A DNA stretch of 64,000 nt from Methanosarcina flavescens. GTDB lineage: Archaea > Halobacteriota > Methanosarcinia > Methanosarcinales > Methanosarcinaceae. Shown here piece after piece: positions 17,243-25,309 of the stretch. The notes under the pieces are model-generated. The model was not told where the DNA came from, searched no databases, and saw nothing but the letters and a program-made list of their open reading frames with translations. Every line of letters starts with the position of its first letter. Position 1 is the first letter of the stretch. The DNA lies in contig NZ_CP032683.1 of the NCBI RefSeq assembly GCF_001304615.2, forward strand, positions 1,736,001 to 1,800,000, in the 5' to 3' direction. The translations under genes and the position numbers were made by a program.

Positions 17243-17637
17243 CGATACTTCTCCCTTTATTTCTTTTTTATACGGGTTTCCTCTTCATTTTGCCCGTTGT
17301 CGAAAAAACAATATAAATTATCCTCTTTAAAGTAAGTTCCACATAGCAGGAAAACAGCGAAAGTCGAATAATATGATCCTTTGCATGACTCCCACTATCC
17401 CTCATCAAATCTTTTATTCTTTTTATAGGACATTATATTTCTAATTATACATTATTTGTAAATCTTATGTATTGATTAGAATTAAAATCTTAAATTTTAG
17501 AATTTTTTAGAGCTTGACTTGTGTCCAGGCTTAAAATTAAAAATCCTAAGAAATTCTTCGGAACAATCTCTGTTTTCATATCTATTAGACCAAAAATTTT
17601 ATTAATAACATGGTAATTCTGCAAGAAAACTAATTTA
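17243..17637. promoter_or_regulatory. Spacer with sufCB promoter
   Basis: This 395-base AT-rich gap has a minus-strand TATA-like TTTATATTG near 17308-17318, about 70 bases before sufC. From 17400 to 17637 it is the AT-rich 3' region of the metallo-beta-lactamase gene. No other feature was seen. Confidence 0.35.
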
Positions 17638-18297
17638 TCAAAGATCCAGGCATAAACCGACTTCGATTTCTATGAATTCCTTCGGGAAAAGTTCTTTAAT
17701 CCTTTCTATGTGGGCGGTACAGTGGCCTGCTGCTATGACTCTCATCCCTCTCAGCCTTTCAAATTCCTCGCTATCGTGAAGCCCTCCGAGAATTCCCTTT
17801 ATCCTTCCATAACGGCTGGCACTATTCAGAATTGCAGCAAGCCCTGGGTGAGCGCAACCTGTAAGTACATAACACCCATCTCCAGTATCCAGAGCTAGCG
17901 CCTGCTCCTTTACTTTGTTTCCAAGTTCTCCTGTACTCATGATTCCCTGAGAAATTTTGGCAGGCTCCTTTATCTCAATAAGAGTAGCCCTTTTCTTAAT
18001 TTCCCTTTTCAAATTCTCCGAAAAAGAAGCGGGGACATAGACCTCAAGCCCGGGATTTGCCTGAAGAATCTCGGGAAGGCCTCCTATATGGTCCCAGTGC
18101 TGGTGGGAGAGAATTAGTTTTCTGATGCCTGCAGGCTCAATCTTGAGTTTCTTCAAATTTTCTAGAAGGAGTGGCCCATCCCAGCCGGTATCGAAAAGAA
18201 GGGTTTCGTAATTTGTTTGAATAAGAGTTGCAAAGCCCCAGCTTCCTGTAAAATCCTGACTGGCTTTATTGCCGTAAACAATAGTAAGCCTGAACAT
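17638..18297 (-). CDS. Metallo-beta-lactamase fold protein (COG1237-like)
   Basis: A 219-residue metal-dependent hydrolase-like protein. The metal-binding motif is SHQHWDHIGGLPE, with further ligands likely in LTGCAHPGL and AAGHCTAH. The sequence resembles the branch annotated as beta-ribofuranosylaminobenzene 5'-phosphate / dihydropterin synthase-related hydrolases, found in many methanogens, but the substrate is not known. The stop is 7 bases... the gene start lies 7 bases after nrpR ends, so both are probably one transcript. I treat any link between it and nitrogen control as only positional. Confidence 0.75.
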   Translation of the reverse strand: MFRLTIVYGNKASQDFTGSWGFATLIQTNYETLLFDTGWDGPLLLENLKKLKIEPAGIRKLILSHQHWDHIGGLPEILQANPGLEVYVPASFSENLKREIKKRATLIEIKEPAKISQGIMSTGELGNKVKEQALALDTGDGCYVLTGCAHPGLAAILNSASRYGRIKGILGGLHDSEEFERLRGMRVIAAGHCTAHIERIKELFPKEFIEIEVGLCLDL

Positions 18298-18304
18298 CCT
18301 TTCC

Positions 18305-19276
18305 TCAGATTTCAGTCATACTCTTATATTCCATAAGAGTAGAAACAGGATTTGTCTTGATTTTAATTCCTGTCTCTTCAAGGGCACAGATGCCGTTAAT
18401 GCCTCCTACGATCGAAATTCCGAACTTTCCGGTTTCTACAGGCGCCCCAAACAGGGTTTCATCAATCCCCCCCGGAGGGAAGCAACCTCCAAGGCCTACC
18501 TTCTCCGCGCTTTTGATAACTTCTTTAGCCCTGTCATAAGCCGAGGAATTAATCTGCCGCATATTGGCAAGGATTTTACCGTCCCCTCTCTCAAGCACAT
18601 CAAGGACAGAAGTAGTCTTTCTGCTCATGAAAATTTGTATGGGGTCGATTGAGGTTCCGCTGTAGGAAATTAAATCTAAAAACCGTACAGGCTTTCGGTT
18701 TTCCATCTGGAGAATTCCGCCGTAGGCAGGTTCCACGGGGATGCCTGCTTTGAGAAGAAGCCCGTCAAAAACAACACTGCACACTGTAGCTAGCCCGATT
18801 TTTCCAGGAGGAAGGGAAACTGCTTCCTCGTCTTCCTCGATTATCCTTACTCTGGAGCTTATCATATACCCTTCGTGTGCAGTATATGAGATCACTTCAA
18901 TAACAGCCTCTAAATCGTCCTTATCAAAGTACGAGATATTCACGGGTACTACTCCGTCATTGGTCTCGGGATTGTATGTGGTTCCGTACGCCGTTTCTTC
19001 TATTCGGGATATTACAAAACCAAATCGGTCTGCAATCAAGGCATCACTCATCTCCCTTTCTCCCAGTTCGGTAAGTGTACGCCCTGCATACCCGTGTTTG
19101 CATGTGAACCCTCTCTCATCCAGGATCCTCAGATGGTAGCGGACAGCCCGTTCTCCTATATCATAGCCCCGGTTATTAAGTTCGTCAGCTATTGCCCGGG
19201 CACCTATAGGTTTGTCACTCTCGTGAATCACCCTCATAATTTCAATGAGTTTTCGCTCAATTTGCGGATCCATCAT
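18305..19276 (-). CDS. nrpR: NrpR-type nitrogen repressor (HTH + one NrpR domain)
   Basis: NrpR represses nitrogen-assimilation genes in methanogens and is released by 2-oxoglutarate. The N-terminal winged helix (residues about 5-70: IERKLIEIMRVIHESDKPIGARAIADELNNRGYDIGERAVRYHLRIL) is followed by one NrpR (DUF128) domain with GKIGLATVCSVVFDGLLLKAGIPVEPAYGG, GTSIDPIQIF and GLGGCFPPGGIDE. One HTH plus one domain corresponds to the NrpRI type, which in Methanosarcina works with a second protein. The start is set at the ATG at 19276 (MMDPQ); a longer open frame reaches 19357 but reads atypically. The upstream gap contains an array of hairpins. Confidence 0.9.
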   Translation of the reverse strand: MMDPQIERKLIEIMRVIHESDKPIGARAIADELNNRGYDIGERAVRYHLRILDERGFTCKHGYAGRTLTELGEREMSDALIADRFGFVISRIEETAYGTTYNPETNDGVVPVNISYFDKDDLEAVIEVISYTAHEGYMISSRVRIIEEDEEAVSLPPGKIGLATVCSVVFDGLLLKAGIPVEPAYGGILQMENRKPVRFLDLISYSGTSIDPIQIFMSRKTTSVLDVLERGDGKILANMRQINSSAYDRAKEVIKSAEKVGLGGCFPPGGIDETLFGAPVETGKFGISIVGGINGICALEETGIKIKTNPVSTLMEYKSMTEI

Positions 19277-19447
19277 GTTTAACACCGTTATACTTGATAA
19301 AATGAATTTTATGTAATTGCGACGGGGCTTTAAAATTTTCGAATAGTATTTGAGCAAAACCTATTCTTTTTTAGCTTGCTGAAAACGAATTCAACTGTTA
19401 TTTAAATTCAATTATAGTAAATCTTTTCGTAGTAAATATATTTTTGT

Positions 19448-19619
19448 CTCCCGAGTCCCGTCTCGGGAGGATGGCCCGAATTGTGCTTCGGGATCACAGA
19501 AAATCGGAGATTTTCTCGGAGTTGCGATATAATCGCAGCAGTACGCTGCCCTTTTTCGCGCCCTGCTTCGTTTCGCTCAAAAGGGATAACTTATGGACAA
19601 GAGTAACGGTTTCTCGTTA
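19448..19619. repeat. Run of seven consecutive hairpins upstream of nrpR
   Basis: Arms and spacers: CTCCCGA/TCGGGAG (19448-19469), CCCGAA/TTCGGG (19475-19492), GAAAATC/GATTTTC (19499-19515), TGCGAT/ATCGCA (19523-19537), GCAG/CTGC (19538-19549), CCCTTTT/AAAAGGG (19549-19585) and TAACG/CGTTA (19604-19619). The stems are perfect and almost back to back; this part is more GC-rich than the flanks. It lies between nrpR and the end of the zinc-ribbon gene. It could be an interspersed palindromic element or a structured RNA. Confidence 0.6.
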
Positions 19620-19714
19620 TGCAGAAGGGTAACTAGAAAAGCATCATTATTTTTGCCCACTCAAGCAGAATAATTGTATGAACGAATATAACCAGACCGT
19701 AGAGTTATATTATT

Positions 19715-20245
19715 TCATACAATTTTTATAATGCCGGGTTGGGGAGAGTAGAGGTCTCCGGTTTCGAGAAGGGCTTTGAGGATTGATTCGAATCTTTCCT
19801 GAGATATTCCTTTTTCGATGGCTTTCTGTCGGAGTTCGCTTTTTTCAATTTTTCCACCTGCAGTTTTCAGGATTTCAAGAAGGGTTAATTTAGGGTCTTT
19901 TTTAGGGGGAAGCCCGCTAGATGGGGGTTTTTCTGGGAGTTTAAATACTTTTATTGGGGTTTTAGTTTCGAGGTCCCGGTGTTCAGAGGCTTTGGAGGAG
20001 GGCAACGAAAATGTTTCATCGCCTTTTCCTGAGATTTCTGCTTGCAGGCGGGTTCGGAAAAGTACGGCGTCTTCGAGTTCTTCGGAGGAGTGAAATACCC
20101 TGAGTTTTCGGGTTTCGAGGAGAGCACCGCAGTGCTGGCATTTCAGGGCCTTTTTTCCGGTTTCAGTAATCTGTGCATGCTGCCGGCATTTAGGGCAGAC
20201 TATTACTGCATAACGAGCATTCTTTCGCTTTTCTCCAAACTCCAG
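19715..20245 (-). CDS. Zinc-ribbon protein, DUF5817-like, with apparent CTG start
   Basis: The frame continues in phase directly after the TGA of the cis-prenyltransferase-like gene. It has no ATG and no GTG, and its only TTG is at 20005, well inside the conserved part. A CTG at 20245 preceded by AAGGTGAT is the best start, giving about 176 residues beginning EFGEKRKNARYAVIVCPKC. Residues about 15-40 form a zinc ribbon, CPKCRQHA...CQHCGALL, and the C-terminal 60 residues look like a small winged helix (LTLLEILKTAGGKIEKSELRQKAIEKGISQERFESILKALLETGDLY). The architecture suggests nucleic-acid binding. Automated calls would shorten it to the TTG. Confidence 0.7.
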   Translation of the reverse strand: MEFGEKRKNARYAVIVCPKCRQHAQITETGKKALKCQHCGALLETRKLRVFHSSEELEDAVLFRTRLQAEISGKGDETFSLPSSKASEHRDLETKTPIKVFKLPEKPPSSGLPPKKDPKLTLLEILKTAGGKIEKSELRQKAIEKGISQERFESILKALLETGDLYSPQPGIIKIV

Positions 20246-20251
20246 TCCAAA

Positions 20252-20926
20252 TCACCTTCCGTATCTTCTCTGTCTTTTCTGGAAATCTCTCATCACCCTG
20301 AGAAGGTCAAGCCTTCGCACGTCTTTCCAGTTGACATCTGTAAAATACAGTTCCGAATAAACTGACTGCCAGACAAGGAAATCCGAAAGCTTCTGTCCTC
20401 CCGAACGGATCATGATATCAGGCTCGTGATTAACAAGGAGATGGGACTCCAGCATTTTTTCATCCACTTCCTCAGGTCTGACAGATCCTGCCTTAACTTC
20501 GCCAAGGATGGCCAGTACAGCCCTGGTAATTTCATTTCTTCCTCCAAATCCCAGTGATACATAAACGAAAAAATCCTTTCCGGATGAAGTGACATTTACT
20601 TCTCCGTCAACGCCATGAATTCTATAACCTGTACCTTCCGGAAGATCTGAGAAACTTTCTTCCAGCCGGGCTTGGAGAGTTGACGCAATCTCTGATTTCA
20701 AGGACAAATCCGTTTTCAGGATATCTACGTAGATGCTCACAAGTTCGGCCCCGAACCTTCTAAAAATGTCAAGCGCGGATAATAGTCTCTCCAGTCCTTT
20801 AGGATCGAAAAGGTCAGTTTCCTTGAGTATAATTGCCACATGCCTGGGAATATTTGAAGGCATCCTGGCTATCTGCCAGGCAAGGAACCTTTCATAAAAC
20901 GGATATGCAAAAGAAAGTAAGTCCAT
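20252..20926 (-). CDS. Divergent cis-prenyltransferase (UppS-like) lacking the catalytic Asp motif
   Basis: A 224-residue member of the undecaprenyl diphosphate synthase family, which makes polyprenyl carriers for glycosylation. The C-terminal motif IMIRSGGQKLSDFLVWQSVYSELYFTDVNW is well kept, but the usual N-terminal HVAIIMDGNRRW motif is replaced by HVAIILKETDLF, so the catalytic Asp and its neighbours are missing. Eukaryotic Nus1/NgBR subunits show the same pattern and act with a catalytic partner, and heteromeric enzymes are known in Methanosarcina. This is probably such an accessory subunit. It lies between ychF and the zinc-ribbon gene on one strand. Confidence 0.8.
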   Translation of the reverse strand: MDLLSFAYPFYERFLAWQIARMPSNIPRHVAIILKETDLFDPKGLERLLSALDIFRRFGAELVSIYVDILKTDLSLKSEIASTLQARLEESFSDLPEGTGYRIHGVDGEVNVTSSGKDFFVYVSLGFGGRNEITRAVLAILGEVKAGSVRPEEVDEKMLESHLLVNHEPDIMIRSGGQKLSDFLVWQSVYSELYFTDVNWKDVRRLDLLRVMRDFQKRQRRYGR

Positions 20927-21028
20927 CTGGAAAATATCCTCCCTGACAAGCTAAAACAATCCACTATTTCATCTTTTCCGTTGTTATAAAGCTTCAGGCT
21001 TTTCCAGATAACAAGTTTTTAGGTTTGC

Positions 21029-22213
21029 TTATTTTGCAGTGGACACGATCTTGATAACGTCCCCGTTTTTCAATTCATGCTTTTCCCCAAGCCTCAGCCT
21101 TGTCCTTGCATCTACTGCATACAAGAATCGGTCCCCGATTTCGGTATGGATCTGGTAAGCAAGATCACGGCATGCAGAGCCTCTTTTCATAAGGTAGGCA
21201 TCAGGGAGAATATTCCCTTTTTTATCGGACCATTTTCCTTCATCTTCCACAGGATATACGACAATAAGATCAAGAAGTTCAAAAACAGTCCTATTTATGC
21301 ATTCCTGGACGCCTGTACTGCCAAGCCTTTCAATCACTTTCTGAATAGCTTCAAGCCCTTTTTTCTGAGCTTTTGTAAGCTCCCCTCCAAGTATCTCGAA
21401 CTTCTGATCTCCGGGACTATACTTTATAAGCCCATTTTTTGCTGCAGATTTAAGTGCAAGTTCAGCTGCTGCGCTTGTAGGCACCACTATTCTGTCAAGA
21501 TCTTTAAGCCTATCCAGGTTTCCTCTTGGGGCAATGTCGGCTTTATTTGCGGCGATAAGCAAAGGCTTGCTGATCTCCCGCATTGCATCACAGAGCCGGA
21601 TCATATCATCTTCGCTCCATTTAATATGATCAAGCCTTGCCAGCCCTGTTTCTGTTAAAGCGGCGTTTACATGAGATTCTCTTATTCCTGCTCCCGCAAG
21701 CTGTTCTGCAATTACGACTTCGAGCTTGAGCCCTTCAGCCTGGATCTTTCTGGCAAGCTTGACCCAGTTTCTTTCCAGAATACCATAAAGCCACATCGTA
21801 ATCTCCCTGTTCAGGAAAGCTACATCCTCAAGGGGGTCATGATCTCCGATGTCTACAGGATTGCCCTCGGCGTCGGTCCCGCCTGAGGCGTCTACTACAT
21901 GAATTATCGCCTGAGCCTGCCGGAGTTCATCCAGAAAAGTGTTTCCAAGTCCTCTTCCTTTATATGCATCAGGGACAAGCCCGGCAACATCAATTATATC
22001 AATCGGGACAAGCCTGACCCCATCCACACACTTTCCACATCTCTTTTCCTTCTCTTTGCAGGGGCATTCTACCCGTACATAGGTAACTCCGTGGTTGGCA
22101 TTGATAGTAGTAAAAGGATAATTTGCAATTTCAACATCTGCAAGTGTAGCAGCTTTGAAAAAAGTGGATTTCCCCGCATTGGGTTTTCCTGCAAGTCCTA
22201 TAGTCATCGACAT
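21029..22213 (-). CDS. ychF: YchF/Ola1-related GTPase (OBG family) with TGS domain
   Basis: A P-loop NTPase of the OBG/YchF group, ribosome-associated in other organisms. G1 is GLAGKPNAGKSTF at residue 5, G2 lies in NYPFTTINAN, G3 is DVAGLVPDAYKGRGLG and G4 is NKAD. A cysteine-rich insert CPCKEKEKRCGKC (residues about 53-65) is typical of the archaeal branch and may bind zinc. The C-terminal TGS domain ends AVDARTRLRLGEKHELKNGDVIKIVSTAK. The length of 394 residues is normal. It heads the minus-strand set ychF - cis-prenyltransferase-like - zinc-ribbon, with about 100 bases between the first two genes. Confidence 0.9.
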   Translation of the reverse strand: MSMTIGLAGKPNAGKSTFFKAATLADVEIANYPFTTINANHGVTYVRVECPCKEKEKRCGKCVDGVRLVPIDIIDVAGLVPDAYKGRGLGNTFLDELRQAQAIIHVVDASGGTDAEGNPVDIGDHDPLEDVAFLNREITMWLYGILERNWVKLARKIQAEGLKLEVVIAEQLAGAGIRESHVNAALTETGLARLDHIKWSEDDMIRLCDAMREISKPLLIAANKADIAPRGNLDRLKDLDRIVVPTSAAAELALKSAAKNGLIKYSPGDQKFEILGGELTKAQKKGLEAIQKVIERLGSTGVQECINRTVFELLDLIVVYPVEDEGKWSDKKGNILPDAYLMKRGSACRDLAYQIHTEIGDRFLYAVDARTRLRLGEKHELKNGDVIKIVSTAK

Positions 22214-22386
22214 AAATTATAAAATCTAACTTGTTGCATTTAATCTTTATTGATAGTGATGCCGGAGAAATATGGTTTTGTCCAACCAATTTTCGTGCAG
22301 GGCAGAGCAGTAAAATTGCGGTTGAGCCTGCTCTTGAGGAATAAAGTTTATATCCTTGAATGTGCTTATCAGTGTTGCTCGCTTGC

Positions 22387-22458
22387 GTCCCGATAGGGTA
22401 GTGGATATCCTTAAGGCCTGCGGAGCCTTAGACCTGAGTTCAAGTCTCAGTCGGGACG
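22387..22458 (+). tRNA. tRNA-Arg (anticodon GCG)
   Basis: A full cloverleaf can be drawn: acceptor GTCCCGA/TCGGGAC, D arm with AGTGGAT loop, anticodon stem AAGGC/GCCTT around CTGCGGA (anticodon GCG, reading CGC), variable AGAC, T arm CTGAG/CTCAG with loop TTCAAGT. The discriminator is G at 22458; CCA is not encoded. No intron is seen. The pyrimidine-rich sequence after it may end transcription. Confidence 0.92.
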
Positions 22459-22703
22459 TAAATCTTATTTCTCATTTTCTTCTCTTCACGCTTTTCATCC
22501 TACTCCCTTTTATTTCTATCTTTGTTTCTCATTTAATTCCCTATTTTGTTTCAATTTTCAATTCAATTCTTCGTTTCTATGCTGTTTTTCCTCATCAATT
22601 TTCATCCACCCTCCCTTAAATCAAAAAGATAATGAACATAAGCTGAACTTATATTATAATCATCAAAAGATATGTATTATAAACATCAGAAGATGGGATC
22701 TTT

Positions 22704-23123
22704 ATGAACGGGAAAATTCTGATTTTGCTGGTAACGCTTGTATTTTTATTTGCCTCAGGCTGTGCTGAGGAAGATAATACATCATCTGTACCTGATGACC
22801 CCGATATCCCAGTACCGGAAGCCGGCGAGGATATATCGTCTGGAGAAAATATGCCTTTAAAATCTGGAGAGAGCCATATTGTCCGTCTTGGAAATCTCGG
22901 AGTGGTAACTCCTGCGGAACTTAATATTCCAAAAGGCGACATCATCTCCTGGTAGAACGAAAAAAGACAGGGCAATTACGCGCTTGTAAGTGAGGACGGG
23001 CTATTTCCGGACGAAAAACTTTCATACAGGGTACCTTTCATGTACACTTTCAATGAAGCCGGAACCTACAGCTTTGTTGTCAAAGATGTCCCTGGAATGA
23101 ACACTATGATAAGTGTGAACTGA
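22704..23123 (+). CDS. Cupredoxin-like lipoprotein with in-frame TAG (possible pyrrolysine)
   Basis: The ATG at 22704 opens a signal peptide with lipobox (ILILLVTLVFLFASGC), then an acidic linker (EEDNTSSVPDDPDIPVPEAGED). At codon 84 (22953-22955) there is a TAG inside ...LNIPKGDIISW-TAG-NEKRQGNYALVSED..., after which the same frame runs 55 more codons to TGA at 23121. The part after TAG completes the beta-sandwich (FMYTFNEAGTYSFVVKDVPGMNTMISVN) expected of a plastocyanin-like domain, so the whole 139-codon frame reads as one gene. The usual copper ligands are missing. Methanosarcina decodes UAG as pyrrolysine, so readthrough is plausible; a nonsense mutation is the alternative. Confidence 0.7.
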
Positions 23124-23166
23124 AATCCTCATATCTGCCCGGTGTTATGGTTTACCAGATTTCCCT

Positions 23167-23199
23167 CCCGGCAGAAGATGATACTAACCTCCAGCCGGG
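23167..23199 (+). terminator. Terminator of the TAG-containing gene
   Basis: CCCGGC (23167-23172) pairs with GCCGGG (23194-23199), followed by a pyrimidine-rich TTTCTTCTCTTTTA tract. It lies 44 bases beyond the distal TGA stop, not after the internal TAG, which agrees with the longer gene. Confidence 0.5.
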
Positions 23200-23257
23200 T
23201 TTCTTCTCTTTTATTCGGAATATCTGGTAATTCATGTTCAGGATACGGGAGAGATTC

Positions 23258-24046
23258 TCAGATTTTGGTAATAGGCCTTGCTATATTTTTGTAATGGTTG
23301 AAGAGATCTCTTCCCCATTTGAGTGCACTTTCATCAAAACTTACCAGATTATGATTGTAATATATCCCGCTGTTACAGAAAAGAGAGAGCGCCATAAACT
23401 TTTCCGTGACTATGCTTGAAGCAATTTTCATATTGTTATTATTGCAAACATAGAGTCTGGTATATTTCAGGTTCAGGAAGTGCTCAAGTTCCTTTTTGTA
23501 ATCGTTGAGCATTCTGTCATAAACGTACTCTGTAAATACCAGAGTTATATCCGTACCCTTTGCGGCAAGTTCTATGCATAAGGAAGGATAAATAGGCAGG
23601 AAAAAGGAGGATGTGATCATCACTTTCTCAGACTCGGAAAGATGTTTTACAACTTCTTTGGGATATTCGAAAACGTGGTTCCGGTCAGGATTTACTTCAA
23701 TATAGTCCCCAAGCTTTCCGATCTCATCCAGAAACTCAGAAGGAATTGACGTCATATCCTGGTTTATCCAGTAATCGTGGTTTTTATCTAAAACGTTAAA
23801 TGTTTCCAGAATTGTCTTCATCTTTGGAACCAGAATTTCTCCGATACTGGAAAGTTTGTAGAGCCTGTTACTCTCAACAATAAGATCGTTCTTCATCAGT
23901 ATCTTTATCTGGGTCATTATCGGGCTTGAGCGGACATCAAGTGTACTTTTGATCTCTTCGATGTTCTTGGGTCCGTCCAGAAGCAGTAAAAGTAGATTTT
24001 TCCTTTTTTCTGAAAGAAAGAGAACATCCAGTAATGATGACTCCAT
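23258..24046 (-). CDS. Msr-like transcriptional regulator (wHTH + FilR1/DUF1724)
   Basis: One of three related regulators in the window. The N-terminal winged helix (SEKRKNLLLLLLDGPKNIEEIKSTLDVRSSPIMTQIKILMKNDLIVESNRLYKLSSIGE) is followed by the C-terminal FilR1/DUF1724 domain (WINQDMTSIPSEFLDEIGKLGDYIEVNP...GRDLFNHYK). In Methanosarcina, proteins of this type (Msr) control methanol methyltransferase genes. The start is the ATG at 24046, which has GAGAGGG upstream; an earlier in-frame codon gives an atypical N-terminus. It lies downstream of a second copy and near the mta genes, so regulation of these is a reasonable inference. Confidence 0.85.
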   Translation of the reverse strand: MESSLLDVLFLSEKRKNLLLLLLDGPKNIEEIKSTLDVRSSPIMTQIKILMKNDLIVESNRLYKLSSIGEILVPKMKTILETFNVLDKNHDYWINQDMTSIPSEFLDEIGKLGDYIEVNPDRNHVFEYPKEVVKHLSESEKVMITSSFFLPIYPSLCIELAAKGTDITLVFTEYVYDRMLNDYKKELEHFLNLKYTRLYVCNNNNMKIASSIVTEKFMALSLFCNSGIYYNHNLVSFDESALKWGRDLFNHYKNIARPITKI

Positions 24047-24383
24047 CTGATTCCCTCTCTTAGGTCTCATCCTATTATATCTGACATTGCATATATCTCT
24101 ATACCAGAAGACTCTTAACTTCTTACACCTTTACTCCTTACCATTTAAATTTTTGATGAGCAAAGGACATTTGGGGACGCATAGCTGGAATATAAAGAGA
24201 ATTACCGTTTTCATTCAACTGAATATTATATAATTATTTTTATTGCTTTTTTGTGGTTTCATAGAAACTTGATCTTGCAGTTTTCTTAGAGTGTTTCTTT
24301 TTCCGAATTACTGGGACTATAATGATCTCTGGAGTTAGCTGAGATTTAGAAATATCCTGGGTTCATCTACATCCTTATTCCCT
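24047..24383. promoter_or_regulatory. Spacer with promoter of the first Msr-like gene
   Basis: A minus-strand TATA-like AGATATATGC at about 24088-24097 implies a leader near 25 nt. The remaining 280 bases are AT-rich 3' region of the next Msr-like gene; no gene is seen. Confidence 0.35.
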
Positions 24384-25169
24384 TCATATCTTATTTACCT
24401 GTCTTGAAAGTCTCTTGAAGTAATCAAACAGTTCCTGACCCCATGAAAGGGCGCTCTGTTCAAAGCTCATAATGAACTGCTGGTCAAACTTACCGTTCTT
24501 GTCAAAAAGCCCTAGCAGCATTATCCTATCGGTTACGGTCACTTCAGTAAGTTTAATTCCTTCTTTGGAAACATACAGGCTAACATTATCCATATCCATT
24601 AATTCATTTATCATATCTGATTGTTCGTTTGAGAGATGGTCCCAGACAGACTGGGTAAAATTCAGGGAAAGTTCGGCATCTTTCCTGCCGAGCTCAACGT
24701 ACAGCGGAAGATAGGCGGGGTTAAAATAAGAAGCAAAAGTTGAAGCTCGCTTTGCATTGCTCATATTTTCAATAATTTTCGGAGAGGGTTCATAGATATG
24801 GTTCAGGTCAGGCTCTATAAGGATACAATCCCCAAGTTCGGATATTTGTTCCAGCAAATGGCGCGGGATTGCGTTCAGGTCATGACCTGTCCAGTAAGAG
24901 TTATTTTTCTCCACTACCTCAAGAGCGCTTATCAGGGGCTTTATCTTCTTGATTATGAACTCTCCCAGGACTGTGAGTTTATACATTTTGTCTTCCTGGA
25001 TAACAAGATCATTATCTATCAGTTTTTTTATCTGGGGAAGGATCGATGTGGCTGTAACATCAAGTGCGTCCTTGATCTCGTCAATATTTTTTGAGCCGCT
25101 ATCCAGAAATAGAAGAAGGTTTTTTCTCTTATCGGAGCGGAAAACAAGGTCAATAAGTGAAGAACCCAT
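24384..25169 (-). CDS. Msr-like transcriptional regulator (second copy)
   Basis: A 261-residue paralogue of the preceding regulator with the same two-part build: winged helix (SDKRKNLLLFLDSGSKNIDEIKDALDVTATSILPQIKKLIDNDLVIQEDKMYKLTVLGE) and FilR1/DUF1724 domain (YWTGHDLNAIPRHLLEQISELGDCILIEPDLNHIYEPSPK...QSALSWGQELFDYFKRL). Pairs of such proteins regulate one mtaCB operon in M. acetivorans, so this tandem pair fits joint control of the nearby mtaCB. The ATG at 25169 has a modest AAGTAAGAG sequence upstream. The first seven residues of both copies are alike, which supports the start. Confidence 0.85.
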   Translation of the reverse strand: MGSSLIDLVFRSDKRKNLLLFLDSGSKNIDEIKDALDVTATSILPQIKKLIDNDLVIQEDKMYKLTVLGEFIIKKIKPLISALEVVEKNNSYWTGHDLNAIPRHLLEQISELGDCILIEPDLNHIYEPSPKIIENMSNAKRASTFASYFNPAYLPLYVELGRKDAELSLNFTQSVWDHLSNEQSDMINELMDMDNVSLYVSKEGIKLTEVTVTDRIMLLGLFDKNGKFDQQFIMSFEQSALSWGQELFDYFKRLSRQVNKI

Positions 25170-25309
25170 ATTCTCTTACTTCCTGTTATTCAGTAGCTTG
25201 CAGTTAAAGCCGATCCTTCTTTCCGGCAGGCTGGTTCCTTGGCTGTTCATGTTCAAATTGAGCATTTCTCCGGCTTTTAAATTAACGCTTTATATGTAAA
25301 TAATATTAT

